Origin: Chlorobium sp.
Lineage (GTDB): Bacteria; Bacteroidota; Chlorobiia; Chlorobiales; Chlorobiaceae
NCBI GenBank assembly: GCA_028280025.1
Contig: JANQMO010000055.1
Location: 1 to 64,000 of the forward strand
Reading direction: 5' to 3'
DNA: 64,000 nucleotides
The notes beneath the pieces are model-generated. The model was not told the origin of the DNA. It saw only the letters and a program-made list of their open reading frames with translations, and searched no databases. Below, piece after piece: positions 27,201 through 35,513 of this stretch. A program made the translations under genes and the position numbers. Numbering within the stretch: the stretch's first letter is position 1; each line of letters opens with the position of its first letter.

Positions 27201-27339
27201 TGCTTCTTTGGCGAAGCTCATCGTCGCTCAGCGAATGAAGGGAGGTATATATCTCGTTGATGCGATCAACAAGCGGCTGGATTTTTTTTATGTCCTTGTC
27301 GTGCTTCGAACCAAATATTTTTTCAATAATCTTAAGCAT
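24235..27339 (-). CDS. secA: preprotein translocase ATPase SecA (1034 aa)
   Basis: Motor ATPase that drives unfolded preproteins through SecYEG at the inner membrane. Walker A is MATGEGKTLV near residue 158 and Walker B is IVDEVDSVLIDEARTPL near 265. TNMAGRGTDIKLG and QLRGRSGRQGDPG belong to the second helicase domain. The chain is about 130 residues longer than E. coli SecA, with an extra acidic insert around 360-440 (EVDDELYFSIDEKSG region), as in Bacteroidetes/Chlorobi SecA. The C-terminus ends in the zinc SEC-C motif NDPCPCGSGKKYKNCC. Its leader carries a strong hairpin at 27443-27471. Confidence 0.97.
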   Translation of the reverse strand: MLKIIEKIFGSKHDKDIKKIQPLVDRINEIYTSLHSLSDDELRQRSSSLRSSLQERLNGIEKEKIDLQSMLENPDLPIKEIEAAGSAIEELDNRLESETALALEEILPETFAIVKDTCRRLKGHTYEVMGHTMTWDMIPYDVQLIGGIVLHQGKIAEMATGEGKTLVSTLPAFLNALTGRGVHIVTVNDYLAQRDREWMNPIFSFHGVTTGVILSRMRPEERKREYACDITYGTNNEFGFDYLRDNMAGSTEELVQRDYFYAIVDEVDSVLIDEARTPLIISGPVPNSDTSKYNEIKPWVERLVKAQQNLVAGYLTEAEKTVKKDTDNFEAGLCLLRSKRGQPKNTRLIKLLSQTGMAKLMQSVENEYLKDNARRMHEVDDELYFSIDEKSGSIDLTDKGRDFLSKLSQQDSDLFLVPDVGAEVASIESDPSLDAKERIRKKDEVYRLYSERSEKIHNISQLLKAYSLFEKDDEYVVQNGQVMIVDEFTGRILPGRRYSDGLHQAIEAKENVKIEGETQTLATITIQNFFRLYKKLAGMTGTAETESAEFFDIYKLDVIVIPTNKPVVRKDQDDYVFKTRREKYAAIIGRIIDLQKKGQPVLVGTASVEVSETLSRMLRAKKITHSVLNAKQHEREAEIVASAGQNGAVTIATNMAGRGTDIKLGQGIRELGGLFILGSERHESRRIDRQLRGRSGRQGDPGESIFYVSLEDNLMRLFGSDRVIAVMDRLGHEEGDIIEHSMVTRSIERAQKKVEEQNFAIRKRLLEYDDVLNQQRDVIYKRRRSALTKNRLTADILDLLRDYTENIVNRYTRDFDGQGLEEQVLKDLSVEFRIDAETFESDGTETTAENLFSAAVDFYKRKEAAIPADIMRQIEKYAVLNVIDQKWREHLREIDTLKEGINLRAYGQKDPLLEYKQEAYKLFLAMLAEIELQTLSLAFKLFPVTEEDQQRIEAEQKRSQVRKDRLVAQHEEAANVYEDSGQASSGNDGTAGRKRGDAEQPQEAPRPVRAEKTPGRNDPCPCGSGKKYKNCCGK

Positions 27340-27442
27340 CCGGAACGGTAGGTAATATGGTTTAGCTGAAGGTTAGGTTTTCGATGGCAGAGCGGCATGT
27401 TGTGTAATCGTTACGTAAAGTATTGAATTACCTGCTCAGAAA

Positions 27443-27471
27443 AAAACGGCATGATGGTGTTTTGCCGTTTT
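27443..27471. promoter_or_regulatory. terminator-like hairpin between divergent secA and nrnA
   Basis: AAAACGGCA (27443-27451) pairs exactly with TGCCGTTTT (27463-27471) around an 11-base loop. T-rich runs lie on both sides, the stronger one in the direction of secA. It sits about 105 bases before secA and about 60 before nrnA, in a region with no gene to terminate. It could be an attenuator in the secA leader, or an old bidirectional terminator. Confidence 0.5.
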
Positions 27472-27532
27472 ATTTGTCATCGGGTAAATAATACCGTAAA
27501 TTAAATATTCGGATAATTTGAAATAGGACGTG

Positions 27533-28600
27533 ATGATTACACCTGAACATGGAAGAAGACTCGATGAGAAAGAATGGGCCCCCTGTATTGACATGATGCT
27601 TTCGAGTGATCATGTCGTACTTACAACTCACATGAACTCCGATGGAGACGGCCTCGGCAGCGAGGTTGCCCTTGCACGTGTCCTGAAGTCGCTCGGGAAA
27701 AACGTTTCCATTATCAACCCGACGGAAGTCCCCGGCAACTACTCGTTTTTGGAGGATATCGAAACAATCGCCGTTTTTGATGAGCAGCAGGAAGACCAGA
27801 TCGAACTCCTTTCACTTGCAGATCTCGTGATCCTTCTCGATGCCAATCTCAGCGAGCGAATGGGAGGTATCTGGAACCATGTCAGTTTTGCCCGGGAACT
27901 GGGCAAGCTGCAGGTGCTCTGTATCGACCACCATCTCGATCCCGAAGATTTTGCCGATCTGATGATTTGCGAAACCTATGCGTCCTCGACCGGCGAGCTT
28001 GTCTATGACCTGCTCAATGCGTTCGAGTCGCATCTCGGAAAAAAAGTACTGTCTCCGGAAGTTGCCCGGGGGCTCTATGTTGCGGTTATGACCGATACCG
28101 GCTCTTTCCGTTTTCCGAAAACAACTCCGTATGTTTATTCGCTTGCCGGTGACCTTGTGGCAAAAGGGGCCGATCCGAACGAACTGTACGACAGGGTCTA
28201 TAACTCGCTCAAGCCGCAGGCATTGAAACTGCTTGGCATGGCGCTGACAGCGATCAGGCTTCTGGATGGCGATCGGATTTCCTGGCTTTTCATTTCACAG
28301 GACATGCTGAAAGAAACCGGCAGCAAACTCTTTGACACGGACCTCATCATCAAGTACCTTCTCAGCGTCAGCGCCGTCAGGATCGCTCTGCTTCTGGTTG
28401 AAATGCCGGATGGCAGAACGAAAGTCAGCCTGAGGTCCCGCGGTGAAGTGTATGTCAACAGGATCGCGAAGAAATACGGCGGCGGCGGGCATAAAAACGC
28501 AGCAGGCTGCCTGCTGCCTTACGCATCGGAAAAAGCGATCCGGATCATGCTTGCCGATGTGAGGGATTATCTTGAAGATATTGAAGTCGTTAACAAGTGA
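27533..28600 (+). CDS. nrnA: DHH/DHHA1 phosphoesterase, NrnA-like (355 aa)
   Basis: Predicted oligoribonuclease / pAp phosphatase acting on short RNA or nucleotides in the cytosol. Manganese-binding motifs are visible: HMNSDGDGLGSE near 34, DANL, the DHH motif CIDHHLDPE near 128, and MTDTGSFRFPKT near 185. The C-terminal DHHA1 domain carries GGGGHKNAAGC near 325. Start ATG 27533 is preferred over GTG 27530 because AGGA lies at a better distance. Length is typical. It stands first in a run of same-strand genes to 31741. Confidence 0.88.
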   Translation: MITPEHGRRLDEKEWAPCIDMMLSSDHVVLTTHMNSDGDGLGSEVALARVLKSLGKNVSIINPTEVPGNYSFLEDIETIAVFDEQQEDQIELLSLADLVILLDANLSERMGGIWNHVSFARELGKLQVLCIDHHLDPEDFADLMICETYASSTGELVYDLLNAFESHLGKKVLSPEVARGLYVAVMTDTGSFRFPKTTPYVYSLAGDLVAKGADPNELYDRVYNSLKPQALKLLGMALTAIRLLDGDRISWLFISQDMLKETGSKLFDTDLIIKYLLSVSAVRIALLLVEMPDGRTKVSLRSRGEVYVNRIAKKYGGGGHKNAAGCLLPYASEKAIRIMLADVRDYLEDIEVVNK

Positions 28601-28664
28601 CAGAGACACAGCCGCGTTTTCGGAACGCTATGGTTCGCTTCTGTCGCATTGAACTATTGCTGCC

Positions 28665-30188
28665 ATGATGAAAATAACGGTTACCAAGGGTGCATTGAAG
28701 AATCTCAAGGGGGATCTTCTGGTTTTACCGTTGACCCGCAAGGAGAGCAAAAAAGAGGTGGAGAAGAAACTGTCAATGTTCGCTATCGCTCCGGCTGCCT
28801 TGAAAGATTTCAGCGGTAAGGCCGGAGAGTCTCTTCTTCTGTACCAGAACAGTTCGAAACCCAAAACACCGAGGGTGCTCCTTCTCGGGCTTGGCGACGC
28901 GGCAAAGGCTGACGATTTTCGCAAGTCTGCTGAAACTTTTGTCCGCCGGTCCGGGCCCCTGAAAGTGAAAAAGCTTGTCCTGGACTGTTCTTCGATACCT
29001 GCGTGGTCCGGTTCCAGCGGCGAATCGGCATCGGCGCTTGCCGAATATCTTGTCGATTCGGCACAGAACGCGTCCTACAGTTTCGGCCGCCTCAAAAGCG
29101 GGAAGCTTGACAAGAACAAGGATGGAGAGAAGGATGGAAAGGTTCTTATAAAAGAGCTTTGTATTCGTGTCAACGCAGGTAATCTCAAGGATGTTCAGGA
29201 AGGTGTCCGGAGGGGCGGCATCATAGCTGAAGCCGGCAACCTCGTCAGGGATCTTGTCAATATGCCGGGTAATCTGCTCAATGCTGCCGAGATTTCGGAA
29301 GCAGCGGAGAACTCTGCCCGGAAATCAGGCTGCAAGGTTACTGTTTTTCAGAAAGAAGAGATCGAAAAGCTCGGTATGGGAGGGCTTCTTGCGGTCAACA
29401 AGGGAAGCAAAGCGCCGCCGACCTTTACCATTCTGGACTATGAGCCCGTCCGGAAACCTGTGGCGACCGTAGCCATTATCGGCAAAGGAGTGACGTTCGA
29501 TTCAGGCGGGATTTCCCTCAAGCCGGCTAACGGGATGGATGAAATGAAATGCGATATGGCAGGGGGTGCTACCGTTATCGGTACACTCGAGGCCGCAGCA
29601 AGGCTTGAACTGCCGGTCAGGGTGCTGGGTCTGATCCCGGCAACCGACAACATGCCTGGAGGAGCGGCACAGAAGCCGGGAGATGTCATTACGACATATT
29701 CAGGGATCACTGTCGAGGTTGGTAATACCGATGCCGAAGGGCGTTTGATCCTTGCCGATGCCCTGACCTATGCAGTACAGGAGTATAAGCCCGACACTGT
29801 TATCGATCTTGCAACGCTTACCGGGGCTTGTATTGTCGCTCTGGGGTATGCTGTCGCAGGTATGTTCAGCAATGACGATGCTCTTGCCGCAGACCTTTAT
29901 GAAGCCGGGAAACAAACCGGCGACAAGGTCTGGCGCATGCCTCTCTGGGAGGAGTATGACGAGCTGATCAAATCCGAGGTCGCCGATGTTCACAATACCG
30001 GGGGCAAGGGTGCCGGCGCCGTTACAGCCGCAAAATTTCTCGAGAAATTTACAGAAGGGCACACGTCATGGGCGCATCTCGATATTGCCGGTCCGGCGTT
30101 TTCTGCATCGAAAGGCAAGAAACCGGTTTCAGGCGGCACTGGATTCGGTGTACGGCTGCTTCTCGGATATTTGAGAGAACTGAAATAA
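28665..30188 (+). CDS. pepA: leucyl aminopeptidase, M17 family (507 aa)
   Basis: Cytosolic two-zinc aminopeptidase that removes N-terminal residues from peptides. The variable N-terminal domain runs to about 170. The catalytic domain shows IGKGVTFDSGGISLKPA near 275 (Lys and Asp ligands), MKCDMAGGATVIG near 292, and NTDAEGRLILADALTYA near 350, which is the M17 signature with Asp and Glu ligands and the catalytic Arg. Downstream DLATLTGACIVALG and the GTGFGVRLL end are typical. Two consecutive ATG codons (28665, 28668) offer the start. Confidence 0.95.
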   Translation: MMKITVTKGALKNLKGDLLVLPLTRKESKKEVEKKLSMFAIAPAALKDFSGKAGESLLLYQNSSKPKTPRVLLLGLGDAAKADDFRKSAETFVRRSGPLKVKKLVLDCSSIPAWSGSSGESASALAEYLVDSAQNASYSFGRLKSGKLDKNKDGEKDGKVLIKELCIRVNAGNLKDVQEGVRRGGIIAEAGNLVRDLVNMPGNLLNAAEISEAAENSARKSGCKVTVFQKEEIEKLGMGGLLAVNKGSKAPPTFTILDYEPVRKPVATVAIIGKGVTFDSGGISLKPANGMDEMKCDMAGGATVIGTLEAAARLELPVRVLGLIPATDNMPGGAAQKPGDVITTYSGITVEVGNTDAEGRLILADALTYAVQEYKPDTVIDLATLTGACIVALGYAVAGMFSNDDALAADLYEAGKQTGDKVWRMPLWEEYDELIKSEVADVHNTGGKGAGAVTAAKFLEKFTEGHTSWAHLDIAGPAFSASKGKKPVSGGTGFGVRLLLGYLRELK

Positions 30189-30200
30189 AACTTTGGGCGT

Positions 30201-30902
30201 ATGGAGACATCGCGGAATCCAGTAGTGATCCTTCCGGGAGTATTGTTCTGGGACACCTTGTATATCGGGATGAAAAAGGCGCTCAGCGCCTATGTTCCCG
30301 AAGAAAAGATAGCGATCGCACCTGTTCATGTCCATGACTGGATCGGATTCCCTCCGTCTCCCGAGCGGTCGACAAACCGTGTGATGAAAGCTCTGGACAG
30401 AACCATTGCCGCAATGCGTCAGCGCTATCCCGACGAGAAGATCACCATTGTTGCGCACAGCGGCGGCGGTACGGTTGCAATGGTATATCTGCTCGAGCGG
30501 CCTTTTCAGGGGGATGTCTACAAACGCAGGTCATCGGTGGGAAAACTGCTTGCCCTGGGAACGCCATTTCATACCATCGAGCATTATGCAAAAATAAAGA
30601 CGGATTTCATTGACCGTCACCTCACCCCTGCATTGTTCGACGAATGCAGGGTGGTCTCCATTGTCAGCGATCAATATACCGGCTCCCTGGAAAAAGGCTT
30701 TATCGAGCGCATGTGCTACATGTTTTATAAAAACGCTGCCGGGGAAGGGGCTCTTGCGGGAGACGGAATTGTGCCGGTGAAAAGCTGTTTTTTGAAAGGT
30801 GCGCAAAATGTGACAATTTCAGGAGTGGAGCATCTGCCGACCCCGCATACGAACTGGTATGGAACCAGGGAAAGTGTTGAAAAATGGGTTCAATGGTTGT
30901 GA
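30201..30902 (+). CDS. alpha/beta-hydrolase, lipase-like (233 aa)
   Basis: Predicted serine hydrolase of unknown substrate. PVVILPGVLFWDTLYIGM near residue 8 matches the oxyanion strand region. The nucleophile elbow is IVAHSGGGTVAM near 90-101, with Ser in A-H-S-G-G, an Ala replacing the usual first Gly. A late Asp (GDGIVPV near 192) and His (GVEHLPTPH near 210) complete a plausible triad. There is no signal peptide. It starts 12 bp after pepA and overlaps the next lipoprotein gene by 19 bases, so one operon is likely. Confidence 0.7.
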   Translation: METSRNPVVILPGVLFWDTLYIGMKKALSAYVPEEKIAIAPVHVHDWIGFPPSPERSTNRVMKALDRTIAAMRQRYPDEKITIVAHSGGGTVAMVYLLERPFQGDVYKRRSSVGKLLALGTPFHTIEHYAKIKTDFIDRHLTPALFDECRVVSIVSDQYTGSLEKGFIERMCYMFYKNAAGEGALAGDGIVPVKSCFLKGAQNVTISGVEHLPTPHTNWYGTRESVEKWVQWL

Positions 30903-31741
30903 GAAAACGAAGCACATACATCGTTTTTCCTTTTGTTCTGCTGTTGCTCGTTCAGCTTGTCACAGGCTGTGGAGATCCGGACCGGAAGGAGGAATCGAGG
31001 CGGAAGCATATCGATTCCATGATGACCATCCTGACACAGGTTCAGAAGAATCTCGGCAGGATCCAGCAGAAAGAGGCCGTTGTCGAACGACTGTCATCCT
31101 CGATAGAAAAAAAGGACAGTACAAGCCTGGATGAGATCAGCAGAGACATATATTCCAGTATCCTTTTCATCGATTCGACGCTTGAAAACAGCAGGAATCT
31201 CGTAGCGATGCTTGAAGAGGAAAATACCCGGTCTCTTCATCGTATCGAAACCCTGGACAACCTTATCGATGAGATCCGCTATAACATCGAGGGAAAGGAC
31301 AGGGAAGTCATGGAACTGAAGATCAAAGTGCAGCAGCTTGACCAGAGAGTGGCGGAACTTATGGAGACGGTCGATGTGCTCGACGAGTTCATCCTGGAGC
31401 AGGAAGACATCCTTGCCTATGCGTATTATATTTCCGGAACGCGTGACGAGCTTCTGGAAAAAGGTATCCTGTCGGTTTCGCAAAGCCCGTTTTCCAGGAT
31501 TTTCGAAACCATTTATTCGCTCGCACAGGATTTCGATGTCGAGCTGTTCAACCGGATTGATATTACCGAAACGACAGACCTCTACTTCGACAATCCTGCC
31601 GAAAGCCTCAAGATCGTCACACCCCATTCGAAAGAATCCTATGAGCTTATTGGCGGCAGAACGTCTTCTCTGCTTCTGATACTCGATGCTTCCGAGTTCT
31701 GGAAAAAATCACGGTGCCTGGTTATCGTGACTGATGATTAG
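30884..31741 (+). CDS. coiled-coil lipoprotein (285 aa)
   Basis: No named family recognised. The N-terminus MGSMVVRKRS, a hydrophobic stretch (YIVFPFVLLLLVQ) and the lipobox LVTGC mark a lipoprotein with Cys near 27. Residues about 40-170 are rich in heptad-spaced Leu, Ile, Glu and Lys and predict a long coiled coil. The C-terminal 90 residues are globular-looking, with VTPHSKESYELI and a terminal ASEFWKKSRCLVIV strand, similar in feel to Bacteroidetes/Chlorobi envelope lipoproteins. The start overlaps the hydrolase gene by 19 bases. Its 3' end overlaps the convergent symporter by 20 bases. Confidence 0.65.
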   Translation: MGSMVVRKRSTYIVFPFVLLLLVQLVTGCGDPDRKEESRRKHIDSMMTILTQVQKNLGRIQQKEAVVERLSSSIEKKDSTSLDEISRDIYSSILFIDSTLENSRNLVAMLEEENTRSLHRIETLDNLIDEIRYNIEGKDREVMELKIKVQQLDQRVAELMETVDVLDEFILEQEDILAYAYYISGTRDELLEKGILSVSQSPFSRIFETIYSLAQDFDVELFNRIDITETTDLYFDNPAESLKIVTPHSKESYELIGGRTSSLLLILDASEFWKKSRCLVIVTDD

Positions 31742-33206
31742 CCAGCCGGACGAAGCGGTCGATCACTTTTGCCCCGACACTGTCTCCCCACACGTTGACC
31801 GTTGTTCTGCACCGGTCAAGGAACCAGTCGATTGCCAGAATCAGCGCTATTCCTTCAATCGGAAGATTGACTGCCTTGAGGACAAGAACCATGGTTACGA
31901 GCCCGGCTTCCGGAATGCCCGCAGCGCCGATGGCGGCAAGCGTTGCGGTGAGAAACACGATCGAGAGTTCAGGGACACCGAGTGTTATGCCGTTGATCTG
32001 TGCGATGAAGATGACTGCAACGGCCTCGTAAAGGGCTGTTCCGTCCATATTGATCGTTGCTCCCAGCGGAAGGACAAAGCCTGCTGTGCGAGGTGAAACA
32101 TCGTTCTTTTTTTCTGCGCATTCCACGGTCATCGGAAGGGTCGCCGAGCTCGAGGCTGTCGAAAATGCTGTCAGAAGGGCTGGACTGGTGTTGGCGGCAA
32201 ATTTCCGCGGGCCGGTTTTGCCGAAAATTTTCAGGATGAGCGGGAGAATGATCAAGCTATGGATCAGGAGTCCTGCAATGACCGTAAAGGCATATTTGCC
32301 GAGCCGCAGGAGCTCCGGAAGAAATCCGATAAATCCGCCCGCTTCTCCGAGTCTTCCGGCAATCAGCGCACCGATGCCAACCGGTGCGGCATACATGACA
32401 AGATGTATGATTTTCATGATTGCCTCGTTGAGCCCGTTGAAAAAATCGATGACAGGACGTCCCTGATCTCCCAGGGTCGAAAGGACGGCCCCAAGAAAGA
32501 GCGAAAAGGTTATGACCGGCAGTATGTCGTTCTCTGCCATCGATTGAAAGATGTTTCGGGGGATGAGGCCTGTAATGACCTCGCGGAGAATGTCGGTGAT
32601 GGTTCTCTTTTCCTCAAGAAACCTTTCCGGCATCAGCTTTTGCACTGCGATTCCTTTTCCGGTTCCCGAAATCTGCTCCAGAGGTTTTCCGTCTTTCATC
32701 CATGAATCGACTGCGAGCCGGTTTTCCTCGCGTGACGAGACCTTTCCTGTTATGCTGCGGTCGAGGAGGGTGACGGAATGTGAATGGTTTAACGCGGTCC
32801 CCGGCGGAAGGTTCTCCAGGGTCACGGTTCCATTCTCAATGCTGTAGGATGTTTCTTCAAAGACAATGCCCTGATTGACGGTATTCCCGTCTGCCTGAGA
32901 GCCGGATTGGCCCGGCTGGACCAGGAGGACAAGGACGATTCCCGTCAGGACGGAAAGAGCGGTTGTCGCCAGGTAGAAAGTGATTGTTTTTGCGCCGAGA
33001 GGCCCGAGTTTGCGCACATCACCGAATCTGCAGATGCCGCTGATCATAGCCGCGATAATCAGCGGCATGACAATCATCATCAGGAACCGTATGAACAGGT
33101 CTCCTATGAATTGTATCGATTGTCCGGCTTCCGGAAAAAAACCTCCGATACATGAACCGGCAATTATTCCGGTAATGATGCCGATAAGTAATTTGTTGTT
33201 CTGCAA
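31722..33206 (-). CDS. dicarboxylate/amino acid:cation symporter (DAACS family, 494 aa)
   Basis: Inner-membrane secondary transporter of the GltP/DctA type, taking up a C4-dicarboxylate or acidic amino acid with Na+ or H+. The first helices (residues 5-100) and MIVMPLIIAAMISGI are typical. The re-entrant loop is ASSSATLPMTVECAEK near 355, and the binding helix has LPLGATINMDGTALYEA near 377, both family hallmarks. Between helices 3 and 4, residues about 100-200 form a soluble insert, much longer than in GltP. The substrate cannot be told from sequence. Confidence 0.88.
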   Translation of the reverse strand: MQNNKLLIGIITGIIAGSCIGGFFPEAGQSIQFIGDLFIRFLMMIVMPLIIAAMISGICRFGDVRKLGPLGAKTITFYLATTALSVLTGIVLVLLVQPGQSGSQADGNTVNQGIVFEETSYSIENGTVTLENLPPGTALNHSHSVTLLDRSITGKVSSREENRLAVDSWMKDGKPLEQISGTGKGIAVQKLMPERFLEEKRTITDILREVITGLIPRNIFQSMAENDILPVITFSLFLGAVLSTLGDQGRPVIDFFNGLNEAIMKIIHLVMYAAPVGIGALIAGRLGEAGGFIGFLPELLRLGKYAFTVIAGLLIHSLIILPLILKIFGKTGPRKFAANTSPALLTAFSTASSSATLPMTVECAEKKNDVSPRTAGFVLPLGATINMDGTALYEAVAVIFIAQINGITLGVPELSIVFLTATLAAIGAAGIPEAGLVTMVLVLKAVNLPIEGIALILAIDWFLDRCRTTVNVWGDSVGAKVIDRFVRLANHQSR

Positions 33207-33354
33207 CGTCTTGTGTTTTATGGCTTTTTGTGGAGATTGAGTACCGGAAAGCTACCTTTTTTTGGCCTATTTTTTTATATATAAGCTCATTTATCTCCTC
33301 GGGCCGTACGTGACGGTGACAGGTTCGGGGCACTCAACGAGAAAAATTTGTTCA

Positions 33355-34707
33355 ATGAAGATTACAATATTCGGGTCCGGCTATGTCGGCCTGGTTACAG
33401 GAGCGTGTTTTGCCGAAGTCGGCAACGATGTGCTGTGCGTCGACATCGATAAGGAAAAGATCGAGCGGCTGAAGAACGGCGAGATCCCGATCTACGAGCC
33501 GGGACTCGAGGAGCTTGTTATCGAAAACAGCCGCGAAGGGCGCCTCTGTTTCACGTCGGATCCCGCAGAAGGCGTCGCTTTCGGTCTGTTCCAGTTCATT
33601 GCGGTCGGTACACCGCCTGATGAGGACGGTTCGGCCGATCTCCGCCATGTATTGGCGGTAGCCGAGACAATCGGCAGGAATATGGAGGATTACCGGGTCA
33701 TCATCGATAAGTCGACCGTGCCGGTCGGCACCGCCGATCTGGTTACCGAAAAGGTATCGTCGGTACTGGAAGAGCGAGGGGTGTCGCTTGAGTTCGACGT
33801 GGTGTCGAATCCGGAATTTCTCAAGGAAGGAGACGCGGTCAGTGACTTCATGAAACCCGACCGGATTATCGTGGGCGTCGACAATCCGCGAACCAAAGAG
33901 CTTTTGCGGAATCTGTACCTGCCTTTCAACCGCAGCCATGACCGTTTCATTGCCATGGACGTGCGTTCGGCGGAACTGACAAAGTATGCCGCAAATGCCA
34001 TGCTTGCGACCAAAATCAGCTTCATGAACGAAATAGCCAATGTCGCCGAGCGGGTCGGGGCGGATGTCGAGGCTGTGCGCAACGGTATCGGATCGGATTC
34101 GAGGATCGGATTTTCGTTTATCTATCCCGGCGTGGGATACGGGGGCTCCTGTTTTCCCAAGGATGTTCAGGCGCTTGAAAAGACAGCCGGCAAGTACGGC
34201 TATGAAGCAAGAATTCTCAAAGCGGTTGAAGCTGTGAACCGGGACCAGAAAATCTCTCTGGCAAGAAAGATGCAGGAGCATTTCCAGGCCGGGCTGCAGG
34301 GAAAAACCATTGCCGTGTGGGGGTTGTCGTTCAAACCGAATACCGATGATATGCGTGAGGCTCCGAGTCGCAGGCTTCTCGAGGAGTTGTGGGCGTCGGG
34401 AGCGAAGGTAAGGGCATTTGATCCTGTAGCAATGGAAGAGGCAACAAGAATTTATGGTGACAGGGAAGACCTGGAACTTGTCGAAAAAGCCGAAGACGCG
34501 CTGAATGGTGCTGACGCTCTTGCCGTGGTGACGGAATGGATGGTGTTCAGGAGTCCGGATTTCGAAATGATCAAGGAGCGTTTGAGCGAACCAGTGATTT
34601 TTGACGGGAGGAATATGTATAACCCGGACCTGATGGAGCAGCTCGGTTTTACCTATTATTCAATCGGGCGCTTGCCAAGGGGACTTTCTTCTCCAGGTAG
34701 CGCATAG
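33355..34707 (+). CDS. ugd: UDP-glucose 6-dehydrogenase (450 aa)
   Basis: Oxidises UDP-glucose to UDP-glucuronate using two NAD+. The Rossmann motif FGSGYVGLVTGACFAEVG begins at residue 5. GTPPDEDGSADL near 85, the KSTVPVG block, NPEFLKEG near 155 and the catalytic Cys in YGGSCFPKDVQAL near 262 are all present. The C-terminal UDP-binding part has GLSFKPNTDDMREAPS. The start is taken at 33355 (MKITIFGSGYVG); upstream in-frame codons back to 33262 do not look like protein. The last 52 bases overlap the convergent thiD gene. Confidence 0.95.
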   Translation: MKITIFGSGYVGLVTGACFAEVGNDVLCVDIDKEKIERLKNGEIPIYEPGLEELVIENSREGRLCFTSDPAEGVAFGLFQFIAVGTPPDEDGSADLRHVLAVAETIGRNMEDYRVIIDKSTVPVGTADLVTEKVSSVLEERGVSLEFDVVSNPEFLKEGDAVSDFMKPDRIIVGVDNPRTKELLRNLYLPFNRSHDRFIAMDVRSAELTKYAANAMLATKISFMNEIANVAERVGADVEAVRNGIGSDSRIGFSFIYPGVGYGGSCFPKDVQALEKTAGKYGYEARILKAVEAVNRDQKISLARKMQEHFQAGLQGKTIAVWGLSFKPNTDDMREAPSRRLLEELWASGAKVRAFDPVAMEEATRIYGDREDLELVEKAEDALNGADALAVVTEWMVFRSPDFEMIKERLSEPVIFDGRNMYNPDLMEQLGFTYYSIGRLPRGLSSPGSA

Positions 34708-35513
34708 AGATGGTGCAACGGTCCTGCGCCTTTGCCGAGACTGAATCCTGCGCCGGATCGAAGAGCCTCGGAAGTAAATTCTTTTGCATTTTTAACGGCT
34801 TGTAGCAGGCCGAGCCCTTTTGCCAGACCGGCTGCAATGGCCGATGAAAGGGTGCACCCGGTACCATGTGTGTTGGGTGTTTCAATCTTCGGACCTGAAA
34901 GCCATTCTCCGAATGTCGAAGAGAGGAGATAGTCGTCACAGGATTGTCCTGTCGTGTGCCCCCCTTTGATCAGAACGGCTGAAGCGCCCTTTTTTCTGAG
35001 AATATCGGCCATTCTTTCGATATCGGTTTTTCGGGATGGCAAAGGGCTTGTTCCTGTCAGATCGGCTGCTTCAGGGATGTTAGGTGTAACAAGGTCTGCA
35101 AGCGGAAGCAGTTCTTCAAGGAGCGCCTTTTTCGAGTCCCCGGACGAGAGTGGCGTGCCACTCGAAGAGGCAAGGACAGTATCGAGAACAAGAGGTGCGT
35201 CCATTGTGTTCCGTAAGGTTTCTGCGATTGCCCGGATAGTTTCGGGAGATGAAACCATGCCGATTTTGATTGCATCGATATGGATGTCATCGGCAAGAAC
35301 CCGGATTTGTCGTGCAACGAATTCTGCGGGAAGAGCGAAGGAATCAGAGACGCCGCATGTGTTCTGTGCGGTAATGTCTGTAACAACGCTCAGTCCGTAA
35401 CAGCCCAGGGCGGCAAATGTTTTGAGGTCGGCCTGAATACCTGCGCCTCCACTGCCGTCGGAACCGGCAATGGTAAGGACGGTTGTATACTGCTTCAAAG
35501 GCTTTGTCGGCAT
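34656..35513 (-). CDS. thiD: hydroxymethylpyrimidine/phosphomethylpyrimidine kinase (285 aa)
   Basis: Two-step kinase making HMP pyrophosphate for thiamine. Ribokinase-like fold with TIAGSDGSGGAGIQADLKTFAALGCYG at the N-terminus, TAQNTCGV, KIGMV, LDTVLASSSG near 120, and the catalytic loop TPNTHGTGCTLSSAIAAGL near 225 with the Asp position occupied as in other ThiD proteins. The start overlaps thiE by 19 bases. The 3' end runs 52 bases into the end of ugd on the other strand. Confidence 0.94.
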   Translation of the reverse strand: MPTKPLKQYTTVLTIAGSDGSGGAGIQADLKTFAALGCYGLSVVTDITAQNTCGVSDSFALPAEFVARQIRVLADDIHIDAIKIGMVSSPETIRAIAETLRNTMDAPLVLDTVLASSSGTPLSSGDSKKALLEELLPLADLVTPNIPEAADLTGTSPLPSRKTDIERMADILRKKGASAVLIKGGHTTGQSCDDYLLSSTFGEWLSGPKIETPNTHGTGCTLSSAIAAGLAKGLGLLQAVKNAKEFTSEALRSGAGFSLGKGAGPLHHLYALPGEESPLGKRPIE

